64,000 nucleotides of DNA from Actinomycetota bacterium (GTDB lineage Bacteria > Actinomycetota > CADDZG01 > WHSQ01), in NCBI GenBank assembly GCA_030446465.1, contig JAUJNI010000001.1, positions 419,859 to 483,858 of the forward strand, written 5' to 3'. The translations under genes were made by a program, and so were the position numbers. Positions within the stretch are counted from its first letter, which is position 1, and every line of letters starts with the position of its first letter. The notes below the pieces were generated by a model, which was given only the letters and a program-made list of their open reading frames with translations, was not told where the DNA came from and did not search any database. Of this stretch, positions 25,990-34,805 are shown in pieces.

Positions 25990-26005
25990 ATCGATAGCTA
26001 TCGAT
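25990..26005. promoter_or_regulatory. 16-bp perfect palindrome at the end of the polymerase gene
   Basis: ATCGATAGCTATCGAT is its own reverse complement and covers the stop codon of the Wzy-like gene, between two convergent 3' ends. A CCTCCC/GGGAGG hairpin lies just before it (about 25965-25980). It could be a protein-binding site or part of a termination region. Confidence 0.4.
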
Positions 26006-27458
26006 AACCGGTTCCTTCGGCAGCATTCTCCGTTGTTCCGAGCTGGCGCGTAACCACAAGAAACACGCCAACCAGGCTCCAGGTCGTAGCGTCCATGATC
26101 GGATTGCCCAAGAAGACGTTGAACACAGCGTGAACCGCCGCAGCCACTAGAGCTGCGCTCAGTCCGGCTAGGAGTGCTCGATCTGAACGGTGACGACCTG
26201 ACGATGTGGTTTGAAAGGCCTTCTTTCCGGCCACTGACAACGCGACGATGAAAGCTACGAAGAAGGTGAGGCCGGGCAGACCCAACTCAGCGCCAAAATT
26301 GAGATACAAGTTGTGTGCGTGTGGCGCGTAGACGGTCAGCGAAGCTGACGCCACACGGCGACTGGCGATCCCGAAGTTCCCCGGACCCTCACCGGTCAGG
26401 GGGTCCTCTTGTATCTGGCGGCGAGCCTCGGCCCAGATCTCGGGGCGGCTCTCGTAGGGCTGATCCGTGTCGATCAAGGCGCGCACCCTCTCGCCGACCA
26501 CTTCAACTTGAGGACTAGCCGATCCAAAAGCACCGAGCAAGGTGGCGACGATCAGGACTGGAATGCTTAACGTTAACAGCACCCGCCGGGCGTCACGCAG
26601 GGAGAGGAAGAGAAACGCCATACCCGCCACGGTGCCGATCCAGGCCCCTCTTGAGAGAGACATGGTGAGGCCGGTCAGCAAGAAACCCGCTGCCGCCCCG
26701 TAGAACAGGCGGGTCCATGCTGTCGTGGCCCCCAGTGCAAGTCCGGCAGTCACCAGAGCCCCCATTGAACAGAAAGCGCCGAGCTCGTTGGGCTCGATGA
26801 ACAAGCCCTGGAGACGACCCTCAACTAGAGATGCTCCGTAGTAGGCCCTCAGCTGGCCGGCATTGAGCAATGCCGGAATGATGATCCCAACTGCGACGAT
26901 CGCGAACCATGTCAACAATCTGCGAACGTCGGCCAGGTCTTGGCAAGCGGCAATGACCACGCATGCCAGCACGAGCGCTGTGAGCAAGGAGCCCAACTGC
27001 TGAATTGATTCCCCTTGATCGGCCGCCGAAGTGAAGGAAATGACGCCCCATACCACTAGAGCAAGCCACCACCCCAGAGGTCGTGCCCATCCCAGTGGCG
27101 CCTTGCCGTCGGTGAGTCTTCGCAGTGCCACAAGAAGAGTCACGATCAGAATCGCGGCATCGACTGCCTGGAGATCCAGCATCCCGATCGACACGGCTGC
27201 GAAGCCCAGAGGGAATGCTGCAAACACCAAAAAAGGCCCCATCCGAGGATCTCTCAGGATCAAGATCAAGACAATGGGGGCAAGGGGGATGGCCACCGCC
27301 ACGATGGGGGCCGCGTTTCCGAACCCGGCGGCTACGGCGATCAAACCCGCGCCAAGGGCAATACTCGAAACGAGTAGCGCGCCGGCCCCTAACGAGGGCC
27401 CAACCCCCCGGATCCATCTGCGTGGGCTACGTGTAGCTAGAGCTGACTGCGCTGCCAC
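25998..27458 (-). CDS. O-antigen ligase/polymerase family membrane protein (Wzy-like)
   Basis: 486 residues with roughly 11-13 hydrophobic segments. The large loop with SRPEIWAEARRQIQEDPLTG and the following GPGNF plus HNLYLNFGAELGLPGLTFF is the Wzy_C/WaaL signature (E-G-P-G-N-F and H-N-x-x-L). It would polymerise undecaprenyl-linked repeat units on the outer face of the membrane, or ligate the finished chain. The GTG start lies 6 nt after TAAAAT on the minus strand, so it is probably translated from a leaderless mRNA. Confidence 0.9.
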   Translation of the reverse strand: MAAQSALATRSPRRWIRGVGPSLGAGALLVSSIALGAGLIAVAAGFGNAAPIVAVAIPLAPIVLILILRDPRMGPFLVFAAFPLGFAAVSIGMLDLQAVDAAILIVTLLVALRRLTDGKAPLGWARPLGWWLALVVWGVISFTSAADQGESIQQLGSLLTALVLACVVIAACQDLADVRRLLTWFAIVAVGIIIPALLNAGQLRAYYGASLVEGRLQGLFIEPNELGAFCSMGALVTAGLALGATTAWTRLFYGAAAGFLLTGLTMSLSRGAWIGTVAGMAFLFLSLRDARRVLLTLSIPVLIVATLLGAFGSASPQVEVVGERVRALIDTDQPYESRPEIWAEARRQIQEDPLTGEGPGNFGIASRRVASASLTVYAPHAHNLYLNFGAELGLPGLTFFVAFIVALSVAGKKAFQTTSSGRHRSDRALLAGLSAALVAAAVHAVFNVFLGNPIMDATTWSLVGVFLVVTRQLGTTENAAEGTGYR

Positions 27459-27464
27459 GGTCTC

Positions 27465-27470
27465 ATTTTA
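27465..27470 (-). promoter_or_regulatory. -10 box for a leaderless wzy-like transcript
   Basis: On the minus strand TAAAAT is followed by GAGACC and then the GTG start at 27458, exactly 6 nt of spacing and no ribosome site. Confidence 0.55.
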
Positions 27471-27488
27471 AGTGCCGTCCTCAGGGGT

Positions 27489-28691
27489 TCACTTGCTTGG
27501 GCTGCGGGACTGACGCGCGGAAGTCGCGAAGGTCCGCCAGAAGCCATCTCTAATGGGATCGAGGACAGAGGACTGGTACCTGGCTGCGACCCCGAAGTTG
27601 TGAACAGCCTGCTCTCTTTGTCGGTTTCGATCAGAGGCGAGCTCCACTAGTTGGCGTGCCAGCGTGCGGGAATCGCCCGGCTGGTGAAGGGATCCAGGTG
27701 GCAAGAGCTCCGGGGTGCCTCCAGCAGTCGAGCCCAAGGCGGGACATCCGCGGCTCATAGCCTCGAGCAGGGAACGGGGAAGGCCCTCCTGGAAGCTAGG
27801 CTGGACGTACAAGTCAATCTCGTCGAGCCATCGCAACACTGGATCACCAGCCGGCAGTGTTCCGCAGAACTCGACGTGATCGGTAAGTCCAACCTCGGAT
27901 GCCATCTCTATCCAGGGCTTCGCGTTCCCCGAGCCAAGGACTCGAAATCGAAATGGAGGGAGCTGGTTCTTCACGAGCGAGATCGACTTCAGCGCAACAT
28001 GGATTCCCTTGAACCTTGCGCCGAGGTAACCAATCAACCCGATCACAAAGGGATGATCACCCCGACTGACACGAGCGAGCCGTCTCTCGAGGGCCGCTCG
28101 GGACAGGTCCAGCTCCACGTCGGAGCAGCCAAGGGTTCTTCCGCTGGAGGGATAGCGATGCTGCAGAAACTCGGCGGTCACGTACACCGCAAATGGAGAC
28201 TTCTTGAGTAGCCGTCTCATTTGCAGCCAAGCGACAGGAGCGTAAGCCTTTCCTTGCCAGTTCCCGTAGTTCCATAGCGAGTCCCAGGGACAAGTGACTA
28301 CTTCGACGGCCCACGGCTTCTGCAAGCTCTCGGCGACCCGGATGGCGGCGGAGCCAATCTCGCTTGGCAGTCGCGCAACCAGTCCGTCTGCCTCTCCCAG
28401 CGCCTCAGATAACCTTTCCCGGGCTTCACCTCGCTGACTGATTTTCGAGATCGGATCACTCAAGGATGGGATGGGAACAAACGAAACATCAGTATGACTG
28501 GACGGTGCAACGTCATCGACTACGAGGGTCGTCGGCATCTCCTGCATTCGGGCGGCCACAGTCAGAGAGGCGCTGAAGCGCAGATAACGTTCCCACGGCC
28601 AGCGGCCGCGGTCCGAGAAGATCTGGCCCGCGCCGCCCCGGTAGAAGATGTTGTCATGAGCAAAAACTACGTTTCTCAACATGTCATCCAT
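27489..28691 (-). CDS. Glycosyltransferase family 4
   Basis: 400 residues from ATG 28691 (ATG 28682 is an alternative that also fits the family start LRNVVFAHDNIFYR). The donor domain is clear: PFVIGLIGYLGARFKGIHVA, FRVLGSGNAKPW, and QPSFQEGLPRSLLEAMSRGC with the E-x7-E pair. The N-terminal domain is divergent. It lies between the polymerase gene (30 nt downstream) and a divergent ATP-grasp gene, with very little promoter space between the two starts. Probable sugar transferase for the polysaccharide repeat unit. Confidence 0.88.
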   Translation of the reverse strand: MDDMLRNVVFAHDNIFYRGGAGQIFSDRGRWPWERYLRFSASLTVAARMQEMPTTLVVDDVAPSSHTDVSFVPIPSLSDPISKISQRGEARERLSEALGEADGLVARLPSEIGSAAIRVAESLQKPWAVEVVTCPWDSLWNYGNWQGKAYAPVAWLQMRRLLKKSPFAVYVTAEFLQHRYPSSGRTLGCSDVELDLSRAALERRLARVSRGDHPFVIGLIGYLGARFKGIHVALKSISLVKNQLPPFRFRVLGSGNAKPWIEMASEVGLTDHVEFCGTLPAGDPVLRWLDEIDLYVQPSFQEGLPRSLLEAMSRGCPALGSTAGGTPELLPPGSLHQPGDSRTLARQLVELASDRNRQREQAVHNFGVAARYQSSVLDPIRDGFWRTFATSARQSRSPSK

Positions 28692-28755
28692 GTTTGCTGG
28701 TCCCTAGACTATGGGTCAATCGATGATCAATAGACCCACGGTCATTGGACCAGAG

Positions 28756-29901
28756 ATGAAGGCGCTCGTCGTCAGTGAGGACTCCCACGCAAGAGGTGCT
28801 CTGGCCGCCGTTCGATCGCTAGGAACGTCTGGATGGTCCGTCGGCGTCGGCTCACCAGAGAAGGGAACCCTGGCTGCCTCGAGGTGGTGTCGCCGGTGGC
28901 ATGCGATCCCAGCGCCTGGAGAGCCCTCCGGCAACTTTGTGGCATCGATCAATGCAGCTATAAGGGATGGCGGCTACGGCATTGTGTTCGGCGCTGGGGA
29001 CGCCGGAGTTCTTGCTCTAACCGAGCACAGGTCAAAGATTGAAGCCAAAGTGCCATACCCCTCTCACGACACAGTTCGCCGCTCCATGGACAAGCTCGCA
29101 CTTCCCGAGGCAGCACGGGCGGCTGACCTTCGAACTCCTTACACAACAGTGGACCTCGATGAGGCGCTTGACGCCTCGGCGCCTGTCATCGTGAAGCCGA
29201 GGTGGCATTGGGCGCCGTCAGGCGAGGGCCGGCCGTTGAGGCTCGAGGCCACCGTCTGCTACGAAACTTCTGAGGTCGCACGACGTGCCTCGGAGATCAC
29301 TTCGTTGGGAGGCCAGCCCCTGTTTCAAGAAATGGTGAGTGGACGTCTCGGCGCCCTTACGTTGCTCGTAGATAGCTCCCACCAGATCGTCGCTCGCGCT
29401 CAGCAACACGCGACGCGAATATGGCCTCCGGCAGCGGGAGTCAGCGCCCGTGCTACCACCATCCCCGTCGACGAGGAGCTTGCAACGAAAGCAGGAAGGC
29501 TCCTTGAGGATCTCGGGTGGTTTGGCCTTGCAGAGCTTCAATTCATCGATGTGGGGGACGGCTGCGCCCCATTGCTCATCGACCTCAACGGTCGCTTCTT
29601 CGGGTCGATGTCTCTTGCCATAGCGGCCGGCGTGGACTTTCCCTCGATGTGGGCCTCCATGGCCGTAGGAACACGGCTTTCAGGAAACCTGGTTGAGGCC
29701 ACTCCAGGCCTTCGTTTTCAATGGCTTGTGGGTGATCTCCATAGGGCAGTGGTCGAGAGGCGTCGTGGCGTCGTAAGGGACGTCGTTGACTCGGTCCGGT
29801 ATGCGCGCGGTGCCAAGGAGAGCGTCTGGTGTGGTCGAGACTGGCGCCCCGCCGTTCCCTATTTGCGCAGCCTTGCTGCTCAGGCGATCAGGAGGCGCTG
29901 A
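28756..29901 (+). CDS. ATP-grasp ligase, second in the cluster
   Basis: 381 residues from ATG 28756, which begins the pre-ATP-grasp strand (MKALVVSEDSHARGALAAVR); ATG 28711 would add 15 residues of no family character. The grasp domain has SAPVIVKPRWHWAPSG (nucleotide lysine), GQPLFQEMVSGRLGALTLLV and the metal-binding end LAELQFIDVGDG ... LLIDLNGRFFGSM. It resembles the other ATP-grasp enzyme of this region in fold but not closely in sequence. Two such ligases suggest amide or ester decorations. No ribosome site is obvious at either start. Confidence 0.85.
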   Translation: MKALVVSEDSHARGALAAVRSLGTSGWSVGVGSPEKGTLAASRWCRRWHAIPAPGEPSGNFVASINAAIRDGGYGIVFGAGDAGVLALTEHRSKIEAKVPYPSHDTVRRSMDKLALPEAARAADLRTPYTTVDLDEALDASAPVIVKPRWHWAPSGEGRPLRLEATVCYETSEVARRASEITSLGGQPLFQEMVSGRLGALTLLVDSSHQIVARAQQHATRIWPPAAGVSARATTIPVDEELATKAGRLLEDLGWFGLAELQFIDVGDGCAPLLIDLNGRFFGSMSLAIAAGVDFPSMWASMAVGTRLSGNLVEATPGLRFQWLVGDLHRAVVERRRGVVRDVVDSVRYARGAKESVWCGRDWRPAVPYLRSLAAQAIRRR

Positions 29902-29951
29902 CTGGTTCAGAGACCTTGTCTGGGCGGGGCTCTCCAAGCCTTGTACTGCTC

Positions 29952-30698
29952 TCACTGCCGCCGAAGCGAACGGGTCGCCGCGGCGATGCTCGAGCCGAGG
30001 CGCGATCGACGCCACGACAGGAAGTGCCCCGAGGTTTTCAGGGTGAAGGTCTTTGGCCCGTCATGAGGAGCGATGTAAACCCGGTCCCAGGCATAGACCC
30101 CTTGATGTGGTTGATCGATTGAGAATGCCGCTTCTAGACCTGCCTCGGCCACAGCCCTCCGCGCCGCTTCTGAGTGCCGGCCCCATGGGTAAGCGAGATA
30201 GCGGGGGCGTCGTCCCATGATCCCTGCGAGTCTTTCGACTGACGTCTGTACGTCTTTGTGGATTTCCGTGTAGCTCGAGTTGCTCATATCGATATGTGCG
30301 TGACCGTGGCTCTCGATCCGTATGCCGTTCTCGGTGGCGTCGCGCAGCTCTTTTTCACTCATGATGTGAAAGTCGCAGCTTGATTGCTCCATCCAGCCAT
30401 TGCGTCCCGCAATCCACATGGTGGGGACGAAAACGGTGGCTTCGAACCCGTAGCTGCTCAAGATGGGAGCGGCAACTGTTAGAACGTTGCGATAGCCGTC
30501 GTCAAAGGTGATGGCGACGGCGGGTCTCTTCGTTTGTGTGTCCCCCCTGATCGCGGCTTCCAGCGGCACAACAATCCGACGTCGCGCGAGGTAATCCATT
30601 TGCTGCGCGAAAGTCTCGGGTGACAGGAAGAGCCCATGGGGATCCTCCCTCGCAGAGCAGTAGCCCACTGCGTGGTAGGCGATGATAGTGCTCCTCAT
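29952..30698 (-). CDS. Polysaccharide deacetylase (NodB/CE4)
   Basis: 248 residues. NodB motif 1 is AITFDDGYRN (catalytic base and metal Asp), motif 2 is ESHGHAHID (H-x3-H metal ligands, here SHGHAHID), motif 3 is YLAYPWGRHS, and IDQPHQGVYAWDRVYI is the late conserved block. CE4 enzymes remove N- or O-acetyl groups from GlcNAc-type polymers. There is no signal peptide, so it may act on cytoplasmic intermediates or be exported otherwise. Its ATG overlaps the stop of the upstream GT4 by 4 nt; the order flippase, GT4, deacetylase forms one overlapping operon. Confidence 0.93.
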   Translation of the reverse strand: MRSTIIAYHAVGYCSAREDPHGLFLSPETFAQQMDYLARRRIVVPLEAAIRGDTQTKRPAVAITFDDGYRNVLTVAAPILSSYGFEATVFVPTMWIAGRNGWMEQSSCDFHIMSEKELRDATENGIRIESHGHAHIDMSNSSYTEIHKDVQTSVERLAGIMGRRPRYLAYPWGRHSEAARRAVAEAGLEAAFSIDQPHQGVYAWDRVYIAPHDGPKTFTLKTSGHFLSWRRSRLGSSIAAATRSLRRQ

Positions 30699-31840
30699 TT
30701 GGAGGCTCTCGCAAGCTCCAGATACGTCTTCTTCATCGATTCCACCATGCCTGACATCGAGTAGCGACTTCGCACACGCTCCTTGCCGCAGTCAGACAAA
30801 GTGGCTTGCAGGGGCTCATCTTCAAGGACCTCTACTACGGCATCCGCGAGCCGCTGCCGCTGTCCTACCGGCACGAAGCGCGCACATGTTCCAAACATCT
30901 CGGGGAGACCTCCCCCTTCATAAGCCACCACGGGTGTGCCAACTGCAAGAGCTTCCAGGCCCGTCAAGGGGAACGCTTCCATTCCCATTCCTCGCTCGTC
31001 GGGGACGCTAGGCATCACGATCAGGTCCATTCCGCTCATCAGAAGGGACGCGTCGGCTCTATGCCCAAGAAAGTGCACGCGTTCTCTGAGAGGGGCCTCC
31101 GAAGCCCTCCTTCTCACCAGAGCCGCGTGGTCCGGGTGGTTGACATCCTCGCCTCCGAGGAACGCCACCTGGAGGCCGGGAATACGTTGGGTCAGGGTGG
31201 GGATGACCTCCAGCAACTCGAGATGCCCTTTTACGGGATGTAACCTCCCAACGAGGCCCACAACTACACTTTCTGAAGATGCCCGCATGACTTCCAGAAT
31301 CGACTTTCGCCCTGCTTCCCGATCGACGTTAGGCAAATCGACCCCGTTGTAGATAACGCGAACCTTGGCGCGCGAGCGAGCGCTAAACGTACCAGTGACG
31401 GCTTTGCTGACTCCTATTACCGAGGCGCATCTGAGCGCCGCCGCACGCGCCATCCACCCATCCCAACTGAAATCGTGCTTTACCCAAACGAGGGGGATGC
31501 CTGTCCCGAGAACGGCAAGCTGGCATACGAGTGTTGCCTTGAGGCCATTTGCGTGGAGAATCTGTGGCCTTGCCACTTGCAGCAACTTTCTGACCCGGTA
31601 TGCGGCGCCAACCATTCCCGTCCATCTTGCTGATGTTGGTATCACCTCGACCATGTGTCCGAGTGCTCTAAGACGGTCGACCAAGGGACCACTCTGCAGA
31701 GATATGACAGAAGCGACCCAGGTTGTATCCAGACACTCGAGCAGCGTTTCCAGGTAACGCTCCGAGCCCCCCAATTGAGCATAGGGGGCGACGAAGGTGA
31801 CACGGACGGGCCGCTCGACTGTGGCGGCAGGAAACGTCAT
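30695..31840 (-). CDS. Glycosyltransferase family 4
   Basis: 381 residues. VTFVAPYAQLGGSERYLETL is the glycine-rich N-terminal loop, ILHANGLKATLVCQLAVL the acceptor domain, VIYNGVDLPNVDREAGRK and VVGLVGRLHPVKGHLELLEV the donor entry, and EAFPLTGLEALAVGTPVVAY the E-x7-E motif. Both ends overlap neighbours by 4 nt (flippase upstream, deacetylase downstream), a tight coupled set. Confidence 0.93.
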   Translation of the reverse strand: MTFPAATVERPVRVTFVAPYAQLGGSERYLETLLECLDTTWVASVISLQSGPLVDRLRALGHMVEVIPTSARWTGMVGAAYRVRKLLQVARPQILHANGLKATLVCQLAVLGTGIPLVWVKHDFSWDGWMARAAALRCASVIGVSKAVTGTFSARSRAKVRVIYNGVDLPNVDREAGRKSILEVMRASSESVVVGLVGRLHPVKGHLELLEVIPTLTQRIPGLQVAFLGGEDVNHPDHAALVRRRASEAPLRERVHFLGHRADASLLMSGMDLIVMPSVPDERGMGMEAFPLTGLEALAVGTPVVAYEGGGLPEMFGTCARFVPVGQRQRLADAVVEVLEDEPLQATLSDCGKERVRSRYSMSGMVESMKKTYLELARASK

Positions 31841-33522
31841 CCTTCTGCCGGATCCGGAAGGGTCTCTTGGGATACAGAAGCCCCGGATGCCTTGCCTTTT
31901 CGCCGTCGTAGCAATGCCACCACGGCCGCTGTCTCAGATGGGGCCAGGACTCGCGCGACTGCGGCAAGAGCAGCAAGGTAGACCAGCACCCCCGCTATGA
32001 AGGCACCCATGTCACTAAGCCCTGTGGCCCACAAAGCGATGGCCATGATGAAGCTCGCAACCACGGGGACGGTCACCACACGGGTAAAGCGCGGGCGCTT
32101 AGCCACCCGTAAGTAGATCCAGACGAGAAGCGCAGCTTCGAGAACCTCGGTGATGAATGTGGCGACGGCGGCTGCCACGAAACCGTAGCGAGGGATCGCG
32201 AACAGGTTTATTGCGAAGTTGATGGCTAGGGCGCAGGCCGCCACCCATACCACCTCTGTTCTCCTGCCCAGAGTCACCACTGCGATGCGCGCCCAGTACG
32301 CGATCCCATAAAAGACGCCTGCGAGGGTGAGCCAAACGAGGGCACCCGTCGCGGTTACATAGCGCTCGGTGAACAGTGACGCGATGACCCACTCGCCTGC
32401 AAAGATGGACCCAACCGCCACGGGAAGATAGAAGGCAGTCACCAAAGCAACTACCCCCTCAAAGGTCCGCATCCTCCCCTGTGGTGTTGATGACCGTGCG
32501 AAGCGGGGAAGTGCTACCGACGACAGTGTCCAGGCAACGAACAGGAACGATTCGAAGAATCGGTAGGCAACGCCGTAGAGGCCAACGGCAACGTCTCCTC
32601 GAAGGAGGCCCAACATGATGGCGTCCAGGCGGAACAAGGCCATGTTCAGAAAGAGGGCGATGCCAAGCGAAACGCCCTGCTTGAAAAAGCCCCAAATCAG
32701 CGGCGAACGAGCATCACGGAGTCGAATGGGTGGGAAGTACCGGATCAAGGCCACCCACCCCATGAGAAGGGCGCTCAGTGATCCTAGGAAATACATGAGG
32801 CAAATGATGAGCAAGCTGCCACCTCGCAAAACCACCACCAAGGCGAGCCCTGTGGAGATGAGACGATTGGTAATCAGGAGCAGGCCGTTGAACTTCATTC
32901 GCTCGAAGCCTTTGAAAACGACCCCCACGAAGGCAGATAGCTCGTCCAAAAACACGGCCCCCGTCACAATGGCGACGACGAGGAAGGCCTCTCTGCTGTC
33001 CACGAATAAGGGGGCCAGTCCAACAGCGATCAGCAGGCCGGCCACGGCAAACGAGCTGCGGACCACAAGACCACTGGAGAAGAGCTCGGAGACACGTCCT
33101 CGGTCTCGAGCAAGGTCCGCAACGAGAGTCGGGTGCAGCCCCCACCTTCCGAAAAGCAACACCAGTGACGCGAAAGAGATGGCGAAGTTGAACTGCCCGT
33201 ACTCCGCGACATCGAGGCCCCTGGTAAGGATGATCACCAAAGCAAAGCTGGAGAGCTTTGCGACGATCTCGGCCAGCATCATCCACAGCGAATTGCTTGC
33301 GAAAAGCCGAAGGCCTTGTCCGCTGCCTTTCCCATCTGCCCCGGTTGGATGGTCTTCCAGCGGGGACTCGCTTCCCACCTGAGCGATGTGGTCGGATGAG
33401 TTTGCGGGATCGACCTCCTGGGCCGATCGAACGGTCTGAGCGCTCACTGCCTGCGTCTGTCGATTGTTGGAGGGTCGTTTCACCAGCACTCCCCGGCGAC
33501 CTTGGCCGCTCAGAATCCTCAT
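31837..33522 (-). CDS. Polysaccharide flippase (Wzx/MATE-like)
   Basis: 561 residues. About 60 N-terminal polar residues precede 12-14 membrane segments; GLRLFASNSLWMMLAEIVAK, LTRGLDVAEYGQFNFAISFA and GWGLHPTLVADLARDRG-like blocks are typical of the polysaccharide transport (PST/Wzx) family. The C-terminus is a polar tail. It should move the lipid-linked repeat unit to the outer face, upstream of Wzy. Start is given as ATG 33522; GTG 33489 would remove 11 residues. It heads the flippase-GT4-deacetylase operon and diverges from the kinase-like gene at 33617. Confidence 0.92.
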   Translation of the reverse strand: MRILSGQGRRGVLVKRPSNNRQTQAVSAQTVRSAQEVDPANSSDHIAQVGSESPLEDHPTGADGKGSGQGLRLFASNSLWMMLAEIVAKLSSFALVIILTRGLDVAEYGQFNFAISFASLVLLFGRWGLHPTLVADLARDRGRVSELFSSGLVVRSSFAVAGLLIAVGLAPLFVDSREAFLVVAIVTGAVFLDELSAFVGVVFKGFERMKFNGLLLITNRLISTGLALVVVLRGGSLLIICLMYFLGSLSALLMGWVALIRYFPPIRLRDARSPLIWGFFKQGVSLGIALFLNMALFRLDAIMLGLLRGDVAVGLYGVAYRFFESFLFVAWTLSSVALPRFARSSTPQGRMRTFEGVVALVTAFYLPVAVGSIFAGEWVIASLFTERYVTATGALVWLTLAGVFYGIAYWARIAVVTLGRRTEVVWVAACALAINFAINLFAIPRYGFVAAAVATFITEVLEAALLVWIYLRVAKRPRFTRVVTVPVVASFIMAIALWATGLSDMGAFIAGVLVYLAALAAVARVLAPSETAAVVALLRRRKGKASGASVSQETLPDPAEG

Positions 33523-33604
33523 GTCCCAATGGGGTCTTGCCTCAGATGGTCAGCGGTGTAGCGCTCCTAATCCTCTCATCGGGTCAACGACTCCTATTGC
33601 GTCC

Positions 33605-33610
33605 TACTAT
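33605..33610 (+). promoter_or_regulatory. -10 box for a leaderless phosphotransferase transcript
   Basis: TACTAT ends 6 nt before GTG 33617, with no ribosome site; this supports the short start for the phosphotransferase rather than the extension overlapping the flippase start. Confidence 0.5.
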
Positions 33611-33616
33611 CCGCGT

Positions 33617-34792
33617 GTGACGGCTCGCCGGTACGTACACGTGCCGTATCCCTGGAAGGCTGACATAGAGGTCGGCTCTCTCTGGCCCTCCAGTTTCTAT
33701 GCACGACTGATCTCCCAGGCTTCTCGCTATGCGTTGCCTGCGGCTCGGCGCGGGGGCATGGTGCGGGCTCTGGTGGGGCGCAAAGGCATCCCCGTAAAAC
33801 TGCTAGGAACGGCCCTCGAGCGGCTGCCCGCCAAACCGAGCAATGATGTGGACCCTCTCCTTAGAGGACTACGGGAGAGGTGGCATGAGCTCGGAACACG
33901 AGCCCGCGGGCTGCCTCTAACCGCGCCGCCTTTGAGCACTCTGACGTTGCATCGGTCGGCTGGTCTGACGGTTTTTGTGTTCGGGGATTCGGCCGATCCG
34001 TTAGTGGTGGCGAAGAGCCCTCTGGGGGATCGACGGCTCATCACCAGAGAAATCGAGGCGCTGAATGAGGCGGCCCCTGCTCGGGTGGCACCTCTCTACT
34101 TGGGGGAAGTAGGGGAAGCCAGCGTCCAGGAAGGCGTTAAAGGAGCCCCCTTGGCGCTGAAACCAGTGACACCTCGTACGGCCTCTTCGCTCTCGTGGCA
34201 CGAACCCTTCGGCGAAGTGGCGGCCGCGCTAATAAGACTGGCAGAGGTCACGTCGAAGGCGGCGACTCCCGATGAAGACGACGTACTTGGATCACTCGAC
34301 GGGGTAACCGATGTTCCCGAGCTCGACGGTCAGTGCAGGCGTGCTCTGGTTGCCGCCAGGCGGGACCTTCAGGGCCTGAAGCGATCCGTCCTGCGGCATG
34401 GAGATACCTCTGCGCAAAATTGTCTCCTCCACCATGACCGACTTTCCGGGCTTGTGGATTGGGAACTCGCAAGGACAAAGGGCGCTCCGGGCTTCGACAT
34501 GCTGAATGCTGCAGTGGCCTACCTGGAACACGGTGTCGGCCTCAAGCGGTGGTCACAGAGGCTTGTCATCGACTCATTTGAAGCCGCGTGGGATGGATCC
34601 GACTTCTTCGGGACCGCCCGGAAGGCTGCGCGGACGTCGATGGGGGCTGCCGGTGTGCCGGATCGGTACCATGACCCGCTGGAGCTAGCGTTCTTCGCTC
34701 GTCGAATGCATCGCCGGCTGGAGCGTCCCGGCGCCTACCCTACGAATGCCGCGACGGCCGCGCGCATGTTGTTGTTAGCGTGCACCGAGTGA
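33617..34792 (+). CDS. Aminoglycoside phosphotransferase (APH)-fold kinase
   Basis: 391 residues. The C-terminal lobe has the APH catalytic signature VLRHGDTSAQNCLLHHDRLS (H-G-D-x4-N) and the metal Asp in GLVDWELARTKGAPGFD. A candidate ATP lysine lies in PLVVAKSPLGDRR with a glutamate further on (ITREIEALNE). APH-fold kinases act on small hydroxyl compounds such as choline, sugars or aminoglycosides. GTG 33617 is chosen because of the TANNNT box; the frame extends to 33464 through the flippase start. It is followed at 13 nt by the nucleotidyltransferase-kinase fusion, so the two are one operon. Substrate unknown. Confidence 0.85.
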   Translation: MTARRYVHVPYPWKADIEVGSLWPSSFYARLISQASRYALPAARRGGMVRALVGRKGIPVKLLGTALERLPAKPSNDVDPLLRGLRERWHELGTRARGLPLTAPPLSTLTLHRSAGLTVFVFGDSADPLVVAKSPLGDRRLITREIEALNEAAPARVAPLYLGEVGEASVQEGVKGAPLALKPVTPRTASSLSWHEPFGEVAAALIRLAEVTSKAATPDEDDVLGSLDGVTDVPELDGQCRRALVAARRDLQGLKRSVLRHGDTSAQNCLLHHDRLSGLVDWELARTKGAPGFDMLNAAVAYLEHGVGLKRWSQRLVIDSFEAAWDGSDFFGTARKAARTSMGAAGVPDRYHDPLELAFFARRMHRRLERPGAYPTNAATAARMLLLACTE

Positions 34793-34805
34793 TGAAGGGG
34801 ACGTC

